From NCBI GenBank assembly GCA_964433495.1, contig CAYSRC010000008.1, positions 1 through 63,515 of the forward strand: a stretch of DNA of 63,515 nucleotides, written 5' to 3'. Positions 8,344 through 17,124 of this stretch are shown in pieces. Position 1 is the stretch's first letter. Each line of letters starts with the position of its first letter. The translations under genes and the position numbers were made by a program. Below the pieces are notes generated by a model. The model did not search any database. It saw only the letters and a list, made by a program, of their open reading frames with translations, and was not told the DNA's origin. This DNA is from CAYSRC01 sp964433495 (GTDB taxonomy: Bacteria; Bacillota; Clostridia; Oscillospirales; Ruminococcaceae).

Positions 8344-9210
8344 TTGACAATCGCAAACATCCTCGTCGCGGGGGATGACCGGCGGCTTGCCCACGCGTGT
8401 GAGCCGCTGGCCGGGGCGGGCCTGCGGGTCTCGCTGTACGGGAACTCGCACACCGATCTCGCGGAGCGCTACCCCTCGATGTCGCTCGAAGCCGAGGCGG
8501 CGCGGTGCGACGCGCTGGTGCTGCCGCCGCCGCTCGGCAGCCCGTCGGCGTCGATTAAGATGTCGTCCCCCGTCGCGCCGACCGCCGCGCGGCTGTTCTC
8601 CCTTTTAAAAAAGGGCTGCGCCGTGTTCGGCGGATATATTTCGGACGACGTCGCGGCCGCGGCGCGCGCGGCGGGCCTGCGGGTCTTTGACTACGCAAAG
8701 ACCGAGGGCTTTGCCGAGCGCAACGCCGTGCCGACGGCGGAGGGCGCGCTCAAGCTCGTCATCGAGCACACCGAGCGCACGGTGATGCATGCGCGGGTCG
8801 CCGTCGCGGGCTACGGGCGCACCGGCAGGGCGGTGTGCGAGGCGCTCAAGAGCCTTGACGCCGATGTCACGGCTGCCGCCCGCAGCGAGCTTGCGCGAGC
8901 GGCGGCGACGACGCGCGGGATAAAGGCGGCGCACATCGACGAGCTCGAGGACCTTGCTCCCGCGCTCGACGCTGTCGTGAACACGGTGCCGTATACGGTT
9001 TTGGGCGAGGGCTTTTTGTCGCGCCTTCGCGGGTGCTGCCCCATCATCGAGCTCGCGTCCGCCCCGGGCGGCGTCGAGCGGCGCGCCGCCGAGCGGCACG
9101 GTGTGCGGGTGATCCCCGCGCCCGCGCTGCCCGCCGTTGTCGCCCCGAAAACCGCGGGCGAGCTGACCGCCGAAAGCATACTTAAGATAATCGAGGAGGA
9201 GAAGCTGTGA
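8344..9210 (+). CDS. dpaA: Dipicolinate synthase subunit A
   Basis: About 288 residues from TTG at 8344; the frame is open to a TTG at 8281 (309 residues). The shorter form begins as the family does, with a first Rossmann strand (IANILVAGDDRR), and contains the second dinucleotide-binding motif VAVAGYGRTGRAV near the middle. Together with subunit B it oxidises dihydrodipicolinate or its precursor to dipicolinic acid in the mother cell, the calcium-chelating solute of the spore core. It overlaps dpaB (GTGA). Confidence 0.93.
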   Translation: MTIANILVAGDDRRLAHACEPLAGAGLRVSLYGNSHTDLAERYPSMSLEAEAARCDALVLPPPLGSPSASIKMSSPVAPTAARLFSLLKKGCAVFGGYISDDVAAAARAAGLRVFDYAKTEGFAERNAVPTAEGALKLVIEHTERTVMHARVAVAGYGRTGRAVCEALKSLDADVTAAARSELARAAATTRGIKAAHIDELEDLAPALDAVVNTVPYTVLGEGFLSRLRGCCPIIELASAPGGVERRAAERHGVRVIPAPALPAVVAPKTAGELTAESILKIIEEEKL

Positions 9211-9794
9211 ACGAGCTCAAGGGGATCAAGGTGGGTTTTGCGATGTGCGGAAGCTTCTGCACCTTCGGGACCGCGATAAACGTGATGAAGGATCTCGCGG
9301 CCGAGGGGGCCGAGCTCATTCCGGTGATGTCCTTCAACGCCGCGTCGACCGACACCCGCTTCGGCGCCGCCGACGAGATGCGGCGACGAGTCGAGGCCGT
9401 CTGCAAAAGAGAGATCATCACAACCATCGAGGGAGCCGAGCCGATAGGGCCGAAGGGCCTGTGCGACGTGATGCTGGTCGCCCCCTGCACCGGCAACACC
9501 CTCGCGAAGCTCGCGGCGGGGGTCACCGACACCCCGGTGACGATGGCGGTCAAATCGCACCTGCGCCGCGAGCGCCCCGCGGTGCTCGCCGTCGCCACCA
9601 ACGACGCGCTGTCCGCAAGCGCCAAAAACATCGGGGAGTTGCTGAACCGCAAGCACTTTTACTTTGCGCCGCTGTGCCAGGACGCCCCCGAGCAAAAGCC
9701 GCGCTCGGTCGTGTTCCTGCGCGAGACCGTCCTGCCGACCGTCAGGGCCGCGCTCGAGGGACGGCAGCTTCAGCCCATCCTGCGCTCGCTTTAA
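9207..9794 (+). CDS. dpaB: Dipicolinate synthase subunit B
   Basis: A 195-residue flavoprotein-like protein (VGFAMCGSFCTFGTAINVM at the N-terminus, then VAPCTGNTLAKLAAGVTDTP, the flavin-binding pattern of the Dfp/UbiX fold, and ATNDALSASAKNIGELLNRK). It starts with GTG overlapping the dpaA stop and forms the enzyme with DpaA. Its presence is direct evidence for endospore formation. Confidence 0.95.
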   Translation: MNELKGIKVGFAMCGSFCTFGTAINVMKDLAAEGAELIPVMSFNAASTDTRFGAADEMRRRVEAVCKREIITTIEGAEPIGPKGLCDVMLVAPCTGNTLAKLAAGVTDTPVTMAVKSHLRRERPAVLAVATNDALSASAKNIGELLNRKHFYFAPLCQDAPEQKPRSVVFLRETVLPTVRAALEGRQLQPILRSL

Positions 9795-10286
9795 GCGGGC
9801 CCTTTTGAGGGGGCAGGGCTTCATCCCCGTCCCCTCCCCGTTCGCCCCTTTCGGGTCGGGTCACCCGCAGCAGCTGTAAATACCGATGCCGCTCCCTTCC
9901 TTCGCCCGTCCTTCGGCGGAGAAGGTGCGGTTCGGGGCACAAAATGCAAAACACGCGTTCCGTTGTCCTTTTCCCCTTGCCGCCCTTCGACGGAGGGGGC
10001 GGGCTGTGATGTGCGCCGCGGCGGCCTAAGGGTATTTTCCCCCTCCCTCCCGACGAGAGCCGGGAGTTTTGGGCATAAAATGCGGCGGGCTGACCGCCCG
10101 CTCCCCGTGCCCGCTCTGCGCGGTCGACGGGTTCGGACGGAACACGCGGCTCGTGCCGTGTCCCGTCCCCCGCAGCTGCGCCTCATCTCCGTACAGCAAA
10201 AACCGCCCGTCGCCGGCCCTTTTCGGCGCTGAAGGGTCCGCCCCGCCGGCTGTGCCGGGGGCGGGCCCTTGTTTACAAAAAAAACA
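9795..10286. other. Intergenic region without a gene
   Basis: About 490 bp with short open frames only in GC-biased frames and no convincing start sites. A GC-rich stem-loop at 10231-10272 (GGGTCCGCCCC against GGGGGCGGGCCC) could be a terminator. Nothing else is recognised. Confidence 0.5.
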
Positions 10287-10315
10287 TTGTTTAACATGTC
10301 GAAAGAATATATAAT
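10287..10315 (+). promoter_or_regulatory. Promoter of the flavoprotein-cmk-plsC-ispH/rpsA operon
   Basis: TTGTTT (10287-10292), 17 bp, TATAAT (10310-10315) in a short AT-rich stretch, 90 bp before the first start codon. Confidence 0.75.
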
Positions 10316-10404
10316 ATATCTTGTATAGTTATGCGGTCGGGCGCGTCCGCGCGCTTTGGGCCGCACGACAAAGCGCTTTCGGCTGGGGGGGTACGGCGGC
10401 TTCG

Positions 10405-11664
10405 ATGTCTGATGGGTTGACGTGGGATGTCGCCGTCGCGGGCGGCGGCCCCGCGGGGCTTATGTGCGCGTGGGCGGCGGCCGCGCGCGGGCTCAGCGTT
10501 GTCGTCGTCGACAGGTTCGCGCCCGAGCTCCCAAAAAAGCTTTTGATCACCGGCAAGGGCCGCTGCAACGTGACCAACGACTGCGAGCCCGACGCGCTTT
10601 TTAAAAGCATCCCGCGCGGCGCAAAATTTCTCATGAGCGCGCTGCGCGCCTTTGACAACCGCGACGTGTGCGATTGGTTCCGCAGCCGCGGCGTGCCGCT
10701 CAAGGTCGAGCGCGGGGGCAGGGTCTTCCCGCAGAGCGACCGCGCCGAGGACATCGCCCGGGCGCTGGCCGAGGCCGCGCGGTCGTCGGGCTGCAGGATC
10801 ATGCGCGGGCGCGTCTCGTCGGTCGTGACGCGGGACGCCGCGGTGCGCGGGCTAAAGCTTGCGGACGGGCGCGAGGTGTCCTGCCGCGCGGCGGTCGTCG
10901 CGACGGGCGGCGCGGGCTATCCCGTCACGGGCAGCTCGGGCGACGGCTACCGCATCGCGGGAGCGCTCGGGCACACGATAAGGGGGCCGTACCCGGCGCT
11001 TGTCGCTCTCGAGTGCGCCGAAGCGGACGAATGCTCAGCCTTAAGCGGCCTCACCCTCAAAAATGTCGCCCTGCGCTTCCCCGCCGAGGGCAAGCCCCTG
11101 TTTTTTGAGCAGGGCGAGGTGCTGTTCACCCACTTCGGGCTGTCGGGACCGCTCGTCCTCACGCTCAGTTCGCTCGTCGCGGGCAAGGACGTCGCGGGGC
11201 GGCTGCTCTCTGTCGACCTCAAGCCCGCCCTCGAGCGCGATAAGCTCGACAAACGGGTGCTGCGCGATTTTTCGGCGGTCTCCAACCGCGACTTTAAAAA
11301 CTCGCTCGGCGAGCTTGTCCCCAAAAGCCTCATCCCCGCCGTGGTGTCCCGCTGCGGGATACCCCCCGAAAAAAAGATAAATGCGGTCACCGCCGCCGAG
11401 CGCGCGGCGCTTGTGCGGACGCTCAAGGGACTCGAGTACACCGTTGTCCGCCCGCGTCCCCTCGACGAGGCGATCGTGACGGCGGGCGGCGTCGCGCTCG
11501 ACGAGATAAACCCCAAAACCATGATGTCCAGGCTCGTAAAAAACCTGCACTTCGCGGGCGAGGTGATCGACGCCGACGGGCTCACGGGAGGCTTTAACCT
11601 CACAATCGCTTTCGCGACGGGGTGCGCCGCGGGAAGACATATACTATCGGAGGAAGTCAAATGA
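10405..11664 (+). CDS. NAD(P)/FAD-dependent oxidoreductase, HI0933/BaiN family
   Basis: About 419 residues from the ATG at 10405; the frame is open further upstream, but homologues begin just before the FAD-binding motif, here VAVAGGGPAGLMCAWAA. Further family motifs are PKKLLITGKGRCNVTN, VATGGAGYPVTGSSGDG and the C-terminal FAGEVIDADGLTGGFNL. It is a flavoprotein of uncertain reaction (some relatives act in bile acid dehydroxylation). It is first in a conserved clostridial gene order with cmk, plsC and ispH, and overlaps cmk by 4 bp. Confidence 0.9.
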   Translation: MSDGLTWDVAVAGGGPAGLMCAWAAAARGLSVVVVDRFAPELPKKLLITGKGRCNVTNDCEPDALFKSIPRGAKFLMSALRAFDNRDVCDWFRSRGVPLKVERGGRVFPQSDRAEDIARALAEAARSSGCRIMRGRVSSVVTRDAAVRGLKLADGREVSCRAAVVATGGAGYPVTGSSGDGYRIAGALGHTIRGPYPALVALECAEADECSALSGLTLKNVALRFPAEGKPLFFEQGEVLFTHFGLSGPLVLTLSSLVAGKDVAGRLLSVDLKPALERDKLDKRVLRDFSAVSNRDFKNSLGELVPKSLIPAVVSRCGIPPEKKINAVTAAERAALVRTLKGLEYTVVRPRPLDEAIVTAGGVALDEINPKTMMSRLVKNLHFAGEVIDADGLTGGFNLTIAFATGCAAGRHILSEEVK

Positions 11665-12323
11665 AAGCTGTTGCGATCGACGGCCCGGCGGGCGCGGGCA
11701 AAAGCACGATCTCGCGAAAGGTGGCCGAGGGCCTCGGGTTCATCTATGTCGACACGGGCGCGCTCTACCGGGCGATCGGGTACTATGTGCTCTCAAAGGG
11801 CGCCGACGTCTCGGACGAGACCGCCGTCATGGGTCTGCTCGCGGGCGTCGAGATCTCCCTTAAGTTTGTCGACACCGAGCAGCGGGTCTTTTTGGGCGGC
11901 AGGGACATCACTGGCAAGATACGCACAGAGGCCGTCTCGATGGCGGCGTCGGCGGTTTCGGCACTGCCTGCGGTGCGGGCGTACCTGCTCGAGCTGCAGC
12001 GCTCGCTCGCCCGCGAGAACAACGTCGTCATGGACGGCAGGGACATCGGCACCGTGGTGCTGCCCGACGCCGACGTCAAGATATTTCTGACGGCCTCCGC
12101 CGAGGAGCGCGCGCGCCGCCGGTACGAGGAGCTTGTGGCCAAAGGGGTCAGCGCCGACTATGAGGCGGTGCTCGGCGACCTCAAAAAGCGCGACTACGAC
12201 GACAGCCACCGCGCCGTCGCGCCGCTCAAGCCCGCCGAGGACGCGATAACGGTCGACACGACGGGAAACACGCTGCAAAAATCCGTCGAGCTGCTCACAA
12301 AAATTGCAAAGGACAACCTTTGA
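11661..12323 (+). CDS. cmk: Cytidylate kinase
   Basis: A 220-residue P-loop kinase with Walker A GPAGAGKST near the start, VDTGALYR, the DGRDIGTVV motif and the Arg-rich lid (EERARRRYEEL). It phosphorylates CMP and dCMP. A GGAGG site precedes ATG at 11661; the ATG overlaps the preceding stop as ATGA. A longer frame begins at 11622 but lacks family support. Confidence 0.97.
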   Translation: MKAVAIDGPAGAGKSTISRKVAEGLGFIYVDTGALYRAIGYYVLSKGADVSDETAVMGLLAGVEISLKFVDTEQRVFLGGRDITGKIRTEAVSMAASAVSALPAVRAYLLELQRSLARENNVVMDGRDIGTVVLPDADVKIFLTASAEERARRRYEELVAKGVSADYEAVLGDLKKRDYDDSHRAVAPLKPAEDAITVDTTGNTLQKSVELLTKIAKDNL

Positions 12324-12329
12324 GCGCCT

Positions 12330-12953
12330 ATGATACTGCTGAGAATTCTGCGCACGCTGATAAAGCCCGTCGCGTGGCTGCTGTACGGGCTGCGCCATGA
12401 GGGACGCGAAAACATCCCGAGCGACGGCGCGTTCATCATCGCGAGCAACCACGTCCACCTCATCGACCCGGCGCTGCACGTGCTGTGCAACAAGCGCACC
12501 TTTAAAATCATGGCCAAAAACGAGCTCATGCACGCGGGCCTTGTCTCGCCGCTGCTGCGGGCGCTCGGCGCGTTCGGCGTCAAGCGGGGCACGGGCGACC
12601 GCGCGGCGCTCGACAAGGCGGTCGAGTATTTGAAGCGGGGGGACGGGCTGCTCATCTTCCCCGAGGGCACCCGCTCCAAGACGGGCGAGCTCGGCGGGTT
12701 CAAGCCGGGCGTCGCCTACATACAAAACCTCACGGGCGCGCCCATCATCCCCGCCGCCATCATCGCGCGCAGGGGGATGCCCGTCTTTTCAAAGGTCATT
12801 GTGCGCTACGGCAGGCCCATCATGCCGGGCGAGGGCGGTTCCGACCTCTCTACGCCCACGGGCCGCAAAGAGCTTTGCGCCCTCATACGCTCGCGGGTGC
12901 TCGAGCTCTACCCCGAGAACGGCTCGTTCGGGGCGGTGAAGAACAATGGCTGA
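12330..12953 (+). CDS. plsC: 1-acylglycerol-3-phosphate O-acyltransferase
   Basis: A 207-residue PlsC-type acyltransferase with a short N-terminal hydrophobic stretch, the catalytic HX4D motif in SNHVHLIDPA and the glycerol-phosphate motif FPEGTRSKTG. It makes phosphatidic acid at the membrane. It lies 6 bp after cmk and overlaps ispH by 8 bp. Confidence 0.95.
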   Translation: MILLRILRTLIKPVAWLLYGLRHEGRENIPSDGAFIIASNHVHLIDPALHVLCNKRTFKIMAKNELMHAGLVSPLLRALGAFGVKRGTGDRAALDKAVEYLKRGDGLLIFPEGTRSKTGELGGFKPGVAYIQNLTGAPIIPAAIIARRGMPVFSKVIVRYGRPIMPGEGGSDLSTPTGRKELCALIRSRVLELYPENGSFGAVKNNG

Positions 12954-14874
12954 GATCGTCCTCGCGAAGACCGCAGGCTTCTGCTTCGGCGTCGATCGGG
13001 CTGTCAGGATGTGCCGCGACCTGTTGAGCGGCGGCAAGCGCGCCGTCACCCTCGGCAGCATCATCCACAACGCGCGCGTCGTCGACGAGCTGCGGGCGCA
13101 GGGGTGCTTCCCCGTCGAGCGGCCCGAGGACACGCCCGAGGGCGCGCTGCTCGTCATCCGCAGCCACGGCGTCCCGCGCGAGGTTTACGAGCGCTGCCGC
13201 AGGCTCGGCATCGAGACGGCGGACGCGACCTGCCCCTTTGTCGCGAAGATCCACGACATCGTGTCGCGACGCAGCGCCGAGGGTGCGGCGGTGCTTATCG
13301 CGGGCGACCGCACCCACCCGGAGGTGCAGGGCATTGCCGGACACTGCGCGGCCCCGCCCCTCATCTTCGCGGACAGGGGCGAGCTCCTTGCGCTTGCGGG
13401 GGCGGTTCCCGAGAAAAAAAGCTGTATAATGGTTGCGCAGACCACCTTTGATATTGTAAAATATAAAGAGTGCTGCGAGGCCGCAAAAAAAATATATACA
13501 AATCTTTTTATTTTTGATACAATATGTAATGCGACCGCAATGCGTCAGCGCGAGGCAGAGCAGCTCGCGAAAAGCTGCGACGTCTGCGTAGTGATCGGCG
13601 GGCGCAACAGCTCGAACACCCAAAAGCTCACCGCGGTGTGCCGAAGGTTTGCGCCGACATGCCAGATCGAATCGGCGGACGAGCTCGACAAAAAGATATT
13701 AACGGGAGCCGCAAGGATAGGCGTGACAGCAGGCGCATCTACCCCCGCTTCCTTAATAGAGGAGGTTCTCATAAGTATGAGCGACATTATCAAAGACGAA
13801 GACTTTAATTTCGAGGAGGCGCTTGAGGAATCCCTTCGGCTCGTCCACAGAGGGCAGCGCGTCGAGGGCATCGTCACCTCGATAAGGCCCAACGAGGTCG
13901 TCGTTGACATCGGCACCAAGCACACCGGCTTTATCCCCGTCGACGAGCTCAGCGACGACCCCTCGGCAAAGCCCGAGGACGTTGTCAGCGTCGGCGATAA
14001 GGTCAACCTTATCGTCACAAAGGTTCAGGATCTCGAGGGCTTCGTGACGCTTTCCAAAAAGCGGGTCGATTCCGAGCAGGGTCTGCTTGAGCTTGAGAAG
14101 GGCGTTGAGGACGGCACCGTCTTTGACGCGTATATCTCCGAGGTTGTCAATCGGGGGCTTGTCGCCACCGTCAAGGGGGTGCGCGTGTTCATCCCCGCCT
14201 CGCAGGCGACCCTTCGCCGCGGCGAGCCGTATGACAATCTGCTCCACACCCACCAAAACATACGCATCATCGAGGCCGACGTCCGCCGTCGCCGCGCGAT
14301 AGGCTCCATCCGTTCGGTGCTCGACGACGAAAACCGCAAGAAGCGCGAGGAGTTTTGGCAGAACGTCGAGATCGGCAAGCACTACTCGGGCGCCGTCAAG
14401 TCCCTCACCGAGTACGGCGCGTTCGTCGACCTCGGCGGCGTGGACGGCATGGTTCACAAGAGCGAGCTGTCGTGGGAGCGCATCAAGCGCCCCGCGGACG
14501 TTGTCAGCGTCGGCCAGGTCATCGACGTCTATGTCAAGGACATCGACGAGGAGAACAAAAAGATTTCCCTGGGCTACCGCAGGGAGGAGGACAACCCCTG
14601 GAACCTCATCACCACTTATCCCATCGGCAGCGAGTTTGAGGCCCCGGTGGTGTCGGTCACCAAGTTCGGCGCGTTTGTGCGCATCCTCCCCGGCGTCGAC
14701 GGTCTCGTCCACATCAGCGAGCTGTCGGACGAGCACGTCAAGGCCCCGTCCGACGTGGTGAAGGTCGGCGACATCGTCAAGGTTCGCCTCATCGGCGTGA
14801 ACGCCGAGCAAAAGCGCATCTCCCTTTCGATGCGCACGCCCGCCGAGGGCGAGGGGGCCCCGGACGCCGAATAA
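12946..14874 (+). CDS. ispH-rpsA: Fusion of IspH (HMBPP reductase) and ribosomal protein S1
   Basis: A 642-residue fusion. The IspH part (about 1-277) has the three iron-sulfur cysteines in GFCFGV, ATCPFV and TICNAT plus SHGVPR and DRTHPEVQG; it makes IPP and DMAPP in the MEP pathway. The S1 part has four S1 RNA-binding repeats (each VxxI..G.fVdlg..dGfvp-like: near 305, 390, 480 and 565). The fusion is known in Clostridia. A GGAGG (13761-13765) and an in-frame ATG (13777) lie exactly at the domain junction, so free S1 (about 366 residues) may also be made. Confidence 0.96.
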   Translation: MAEIVLAKTAGFCFGVDRAVRMCRDLLSGGKRAVTLGSIIHNARVVDELRAQGCFPVERPEDTPEGALLVIRSHGVPREVYERCRRLGIETADATCPFVAKIHDIVSRRSAEGAAVLIAGDRTHPEVQGIAGHCAAPPLIFADRGELLALAGAVPEKKSCIMVAQTTFDIVKYKECCEAAKKIYTNLFIFDTICNATAMRQREAEQLAKSCDVCVVIGGRNSSNTQKLTAVCRRFAPTCQIESADELDKKILTGAARIGVTAGASTPASLIEEVLISMSDIIKDEDFNFEEALEESLRLVHRGQRVEGIVTSIRPNEVVVDIGTKHTGFIPVDELSDDPSAKPEDVVSVGDKVNLIVTKVQDLEGFVTLSKKRVDSEQGLLELEKGVEDGTVFDAYISEVVNRGLVATVKGVRVFIPASQATLRRGEPYDNLLHTHQNIRIIEADVRRRRAIGSIRSVLDDENRKKREEFWQNVEIGKHYSGAVKSLTEYGAFVDLGGVDGMVHKSELSWERIKRPADVVSVGQVIDVYVKDIDEENKKISLGYRREEDNPWNLITTYPIGSEFEAPVVSVTKFGAFVRILPGVDGLVHISELSDEHVKAPSDVVKVGDIVKVRLIGVNAEQKRISLSMRTPAEGEGAPDAE

Positions 14875-14943
14875 ATAAGGTTTTCGTTTCCGAGGTCTTT
14901 GCCCGCGCTTTGACGGATGCGGACAATTAAGAATTGCTGTGCG

Positions 14944-14975
14944 GCCGCCCGGGGAAACCCCGGGCGGCTTTTTTT
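14944..14975 (+). terminator. Rho-independent terminator after ispH-rpsA
   Basis: An 11-bp perfect GC stem (GCCGCCCGGGG, loop AAA) followed by seven T residues. Confidence 0.95.
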
Positions 14976-15027
14976 GCCTGCTGCTTTTTTGCCTGCCGCA
15001 CACAGGGACGGTATGGGCAGCACCCGA

Positions 15028-15330
15028 CGCCGCTTTTTGCAGGGTGACGCGCGAAGTGAACCATCTTAAGCTGCCGACACCCTTTTGCCGTGCGGGGATA
15101 CGGACAGCATGACGCCCCTTTTGCGCGGTGAGGCGCGAAGTGAACCATCTTTGGCTGTAGACGCCTTTCTGCCGCGCAGGGGAGCGGACAGCATGACGCC
15201 GCTTTTGCGCGGTGAGGCGCGAAGTGAACCATCTTAGGCTGTAGCCACCTTTTGCCTCTCAGGGGAGCGGACAGCATGACGCCGCTTTTGCGGGTCAGCC
15301 GGTCCGCAGAGGGTGAACATCTTTGCGTTC
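15028..15330. repeat. 84-bp tandem repeat, three copies plus a partial fourth
   Basis: Units begin at 15028, 15113, 15197 and 15280 (CGCCSCTTTTGC...). The conserved core GCGCGAAGTGAACCATCTT recurs at 15049, 15133 and 15217, exactly 84 bp apart. On the minus strand this gives a frame of 28-residue repeats (core LQPKMVHFAPHRAK), open from 15277 to 14927. No ribosome binding site or relative is recognised, so I call it a repeat, not a gene. Confidence 0.85.
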
Positions 15331-15390
15331 GGGGGACACAGCGTCCGATGCCGCCCCGCCGATACCGCTCTTCCCTGCGAAGAAATCCCC

Positions 15391-16074
15391 CTACCGCTCG
15401 AGCTCATGCTTCAGGCGCTCGAGCGCCTTTTTCTCGATTCTGCTGACGTACGAGCGCGATATCCGCATTCGCTTTGCGGTTTCCGACTGGGTCAGCGGCC
15501 GCCTGCCCCCGATGCCGTAGCGCAGGATGATGATCTCCCGCTCCCTCCCCTCCAGGACGCCGTCCACCGCCCGCAGCAGCGCCCTGAGGTCGGCCGTGTG
15601 CTCGAGGCTCTCGACGATGTCCCCGTCGTCCGCGAGCACGTCGCCGATTGTGAGCGAGTCGCCGTCCCCGCCCGACTCGATCGTGTCCCCGAAAAAGAGG
15701 GTCGGCTTCTCCCGCCGTATCCCCCTGAAATACATCAAAATCTCGTTTTCGATGCAGCGCGACGCATAGGTCGAAAAGCGGATGTTCTTCTCGACGTTGT
15801 ACGCCGACACCGCCTTGATCAGCCCGACCGTACCGATCGACACGAGGTCGTCCCGCTCGTCCCGCTCGCAGTAGTACTTTTTGGTGATGTGCGCCACCAG
15901 CCGCAGGTTGTGGTTGATCAGCTTTTCCCTCGCCTCGTTGTCCCCCTCTGCGACCCGCTTAAAGCACTCGCGCTCCTCTTCGGCGCTCATCGGCCGCGGG
16001 AATCCGCTGCCCGTGACCCGCAGCGCAAACAGATGGATGTTCTGCAAGAGAAGCTCCAAAAGCTCCCAAAGCAT
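15391..16074 (-). CDS. sigK: RNA polymerase sporulation sigma factor sigma-K
   Basis: A 227-residue sigma-70-family factor. Region 2 has NHNLRLVAHITKKYY and DLVSIGTVGLIKAV; region 4 ends with the HTH TQSETAKRMRISRSYVSRIE. The N-terminal LLELLLQNIHLFALRVTGSGFP resembles the pro-sequence of sigma-K, cleaved during late sporulation. The gene is continuous, with no skin-type insertion. It should act late in the mother cell, consistent with dpaA/dpaB nearby. Confidence 0.93.
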   Translation of the reverse strand: MLWELLELLLQNIHLFALRVTGSGFPRPMSAEEERECFKRVAEGDNEAREKLINHNLRLVAHITKKYYCERDERDDLVSIGTVGLIKAVSAYNVEKNIRFSTYASRCIENEILMYFRGIRREKPTLFFGDTIESGGDGDSLTIGDVLADDGDIVESLEHTADLRALLRAVDGVLEGREREIIILRYGIGGRRPLTQSETAKRMRISRSYVSRIEKKALERLKHELER

Positions 16075-16117
16075 CCTTCGGCACCCCTTTCAGGGGGAAA
16101 CCCCCTCAGAATCGGTA

Positions 16118-16145
16118 ACAATATGTCGGTTTTCCGACATATTGT
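16118..16145. promoter_or_regulatory. Perfect 12-bp inverted repeat between sigK and the HD gene
   Basis: ACAATATGTCGG, loop TTTT, CCGACATATTGT. It lies 44 bp before the sigK start in the divergent region and is AT-richer than its surroundings. It may be an operator or a leader hairpin; the remaining region to 16356 shows no gene. Confidence 0.55.
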
Positions 16146-16356
16146 GTAACATTACCTCTCAATTCTATGTGTCCCGGGGCCGAAAATTGCCCGAGGGCCC
16201 GCGGCGGTGTGGACATCGGGCGCATTACCGTATAAAATATCTGTGACGGTTTTGTTTTTTCGGGCGGGCGGCGGGCTTTTGCAGACCACCCTCCCCCACC
16301 CGCCGGGGGTCTCAAGCCCCGACATATCCCGAACCGAACCCCTACAGGAGACGACG

Positions 16357-16944
16357 ATGAAAAACGGATTCCCCGCAATGACCGCGCGCATGAGCTACAT
16401 CAACCGCTGGGGGCTCATGCGAAACTCACGCAGCGAGTCTCTGTCCGAGCACTCGCTGTTTACCGCCTACACGGCGCACTATCTTGCGTGCTGCGCCGCC
16501 GTGCGCTTCGGCGCCGACGTGCGCCCCGAGACGGTGGCGTGCGCCGCGATGTATCACGACGCCGCCGAGATCCTGACAGGGGACATGCCCACGCCGGTAA
16601 AATACGGCAGCGACAGCCTGCGGGACGAGTATAAAAAGGTCGAGGCGTCCGCCGAGGAGCGGCTGCTCGAGATGCTGCCCGACGACATGCGCGGGATGTA
16701 TCGCCCGCTGCTGCGCGCAACCTGCCTCAATGAGCGCGAGCGGGCAATCGTCAAGGCGGCCGACAAGCTGTCCGCGCTCGTCAAGTGCATCGAGGAGCTG
16801 TCGTCGGGCAGCGGCGAGTTTAAGAGCGCCTATCAAAGCACCCTCAGGGCCCTGAACGACAGCCCCCTGCCCGAGGTGCGGGCCTATCTCGACGAGTGCG
16901 TCCCCGCCTTCAGCCTCACCCTCGACGAGCTGCTCGAGGGCTGA
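16357..16944 (+). CDS. HD-domain 5'-deoxynucleotidase, YfbR-like
   Basis: A 195-residue HD protein: SEHSLFTAYTAHYL holds the first histidine, YHDAAEILTGDMPTPVKY the HD pair and the YfbR-type continuation, and AADKLSALVKCIEEL the last aspartate. Relatives remove phosphate from deoxynucleoside monophosphates. Start ATG at 16357 has AGGAG upstream; the frame is open further but without support. It is monocistronic with its own terminator. Confidence 0.88.
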   Translation: MKNGFPAMTARMSYINRWGLMRNSRSESLSEHSLFTAYTAHYLACCAAVRFGADVRPETVACAAMYHDAAEILTGDMPTPVKYGSDSLRDEYKKVEASAEERLLEMLPDDMRGMYRPLLRATCLNERERAIVKAADKLSALVKCIEELSSGSGEFKSAYQSTLRALNDSPLPEVRAYLDECVPAFSLTLDELLEG

Positions 16945-17087
16945 CGAGGCCCTGCGCGCCCTCCCCCGAGGGGGTGTATGGGCATATAAGGCCGGGGAGC
17001 GGGGCAGACCTCCGATGCCTGCCTGCACGCGGCGCGTAAGTGCAGGCCCGCCGAAACGGTGCAGGTGCACGCATAGGCGATAAAATA

Positions 17088-17124
17088 GGGCAGGGCGGAC
17101 CTCCTCGGTCCGCCCTGCCCTTAT
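17088..17124 (+). terminator. Terminator after the HD nucleotidase
   Basis: A 13-bp stem (GGGCAGGGCGGAC, loop CTCCTC, then complement) followed by TTATT. The rest of 16945-17418 carries no recognisable gene; it becomes noticeably AT-richer from about 17300. Confidence 0.8.

Noticed and set aside
14927..15277. Minus-strand frame of 116 codons with 28-residue repeats as a possible gene
   Set aside because: Its periodicity comes from the 84-bp tandem repeat; unit lengths of 83-85 bp break the frame between units and no SD is visible. Kept as a repeat and as a finding.
15391..16074. sigK interrupted by a skin element
   Set aside because: The reading frame is continuous from the pro-sequence to the region 4 HTH.
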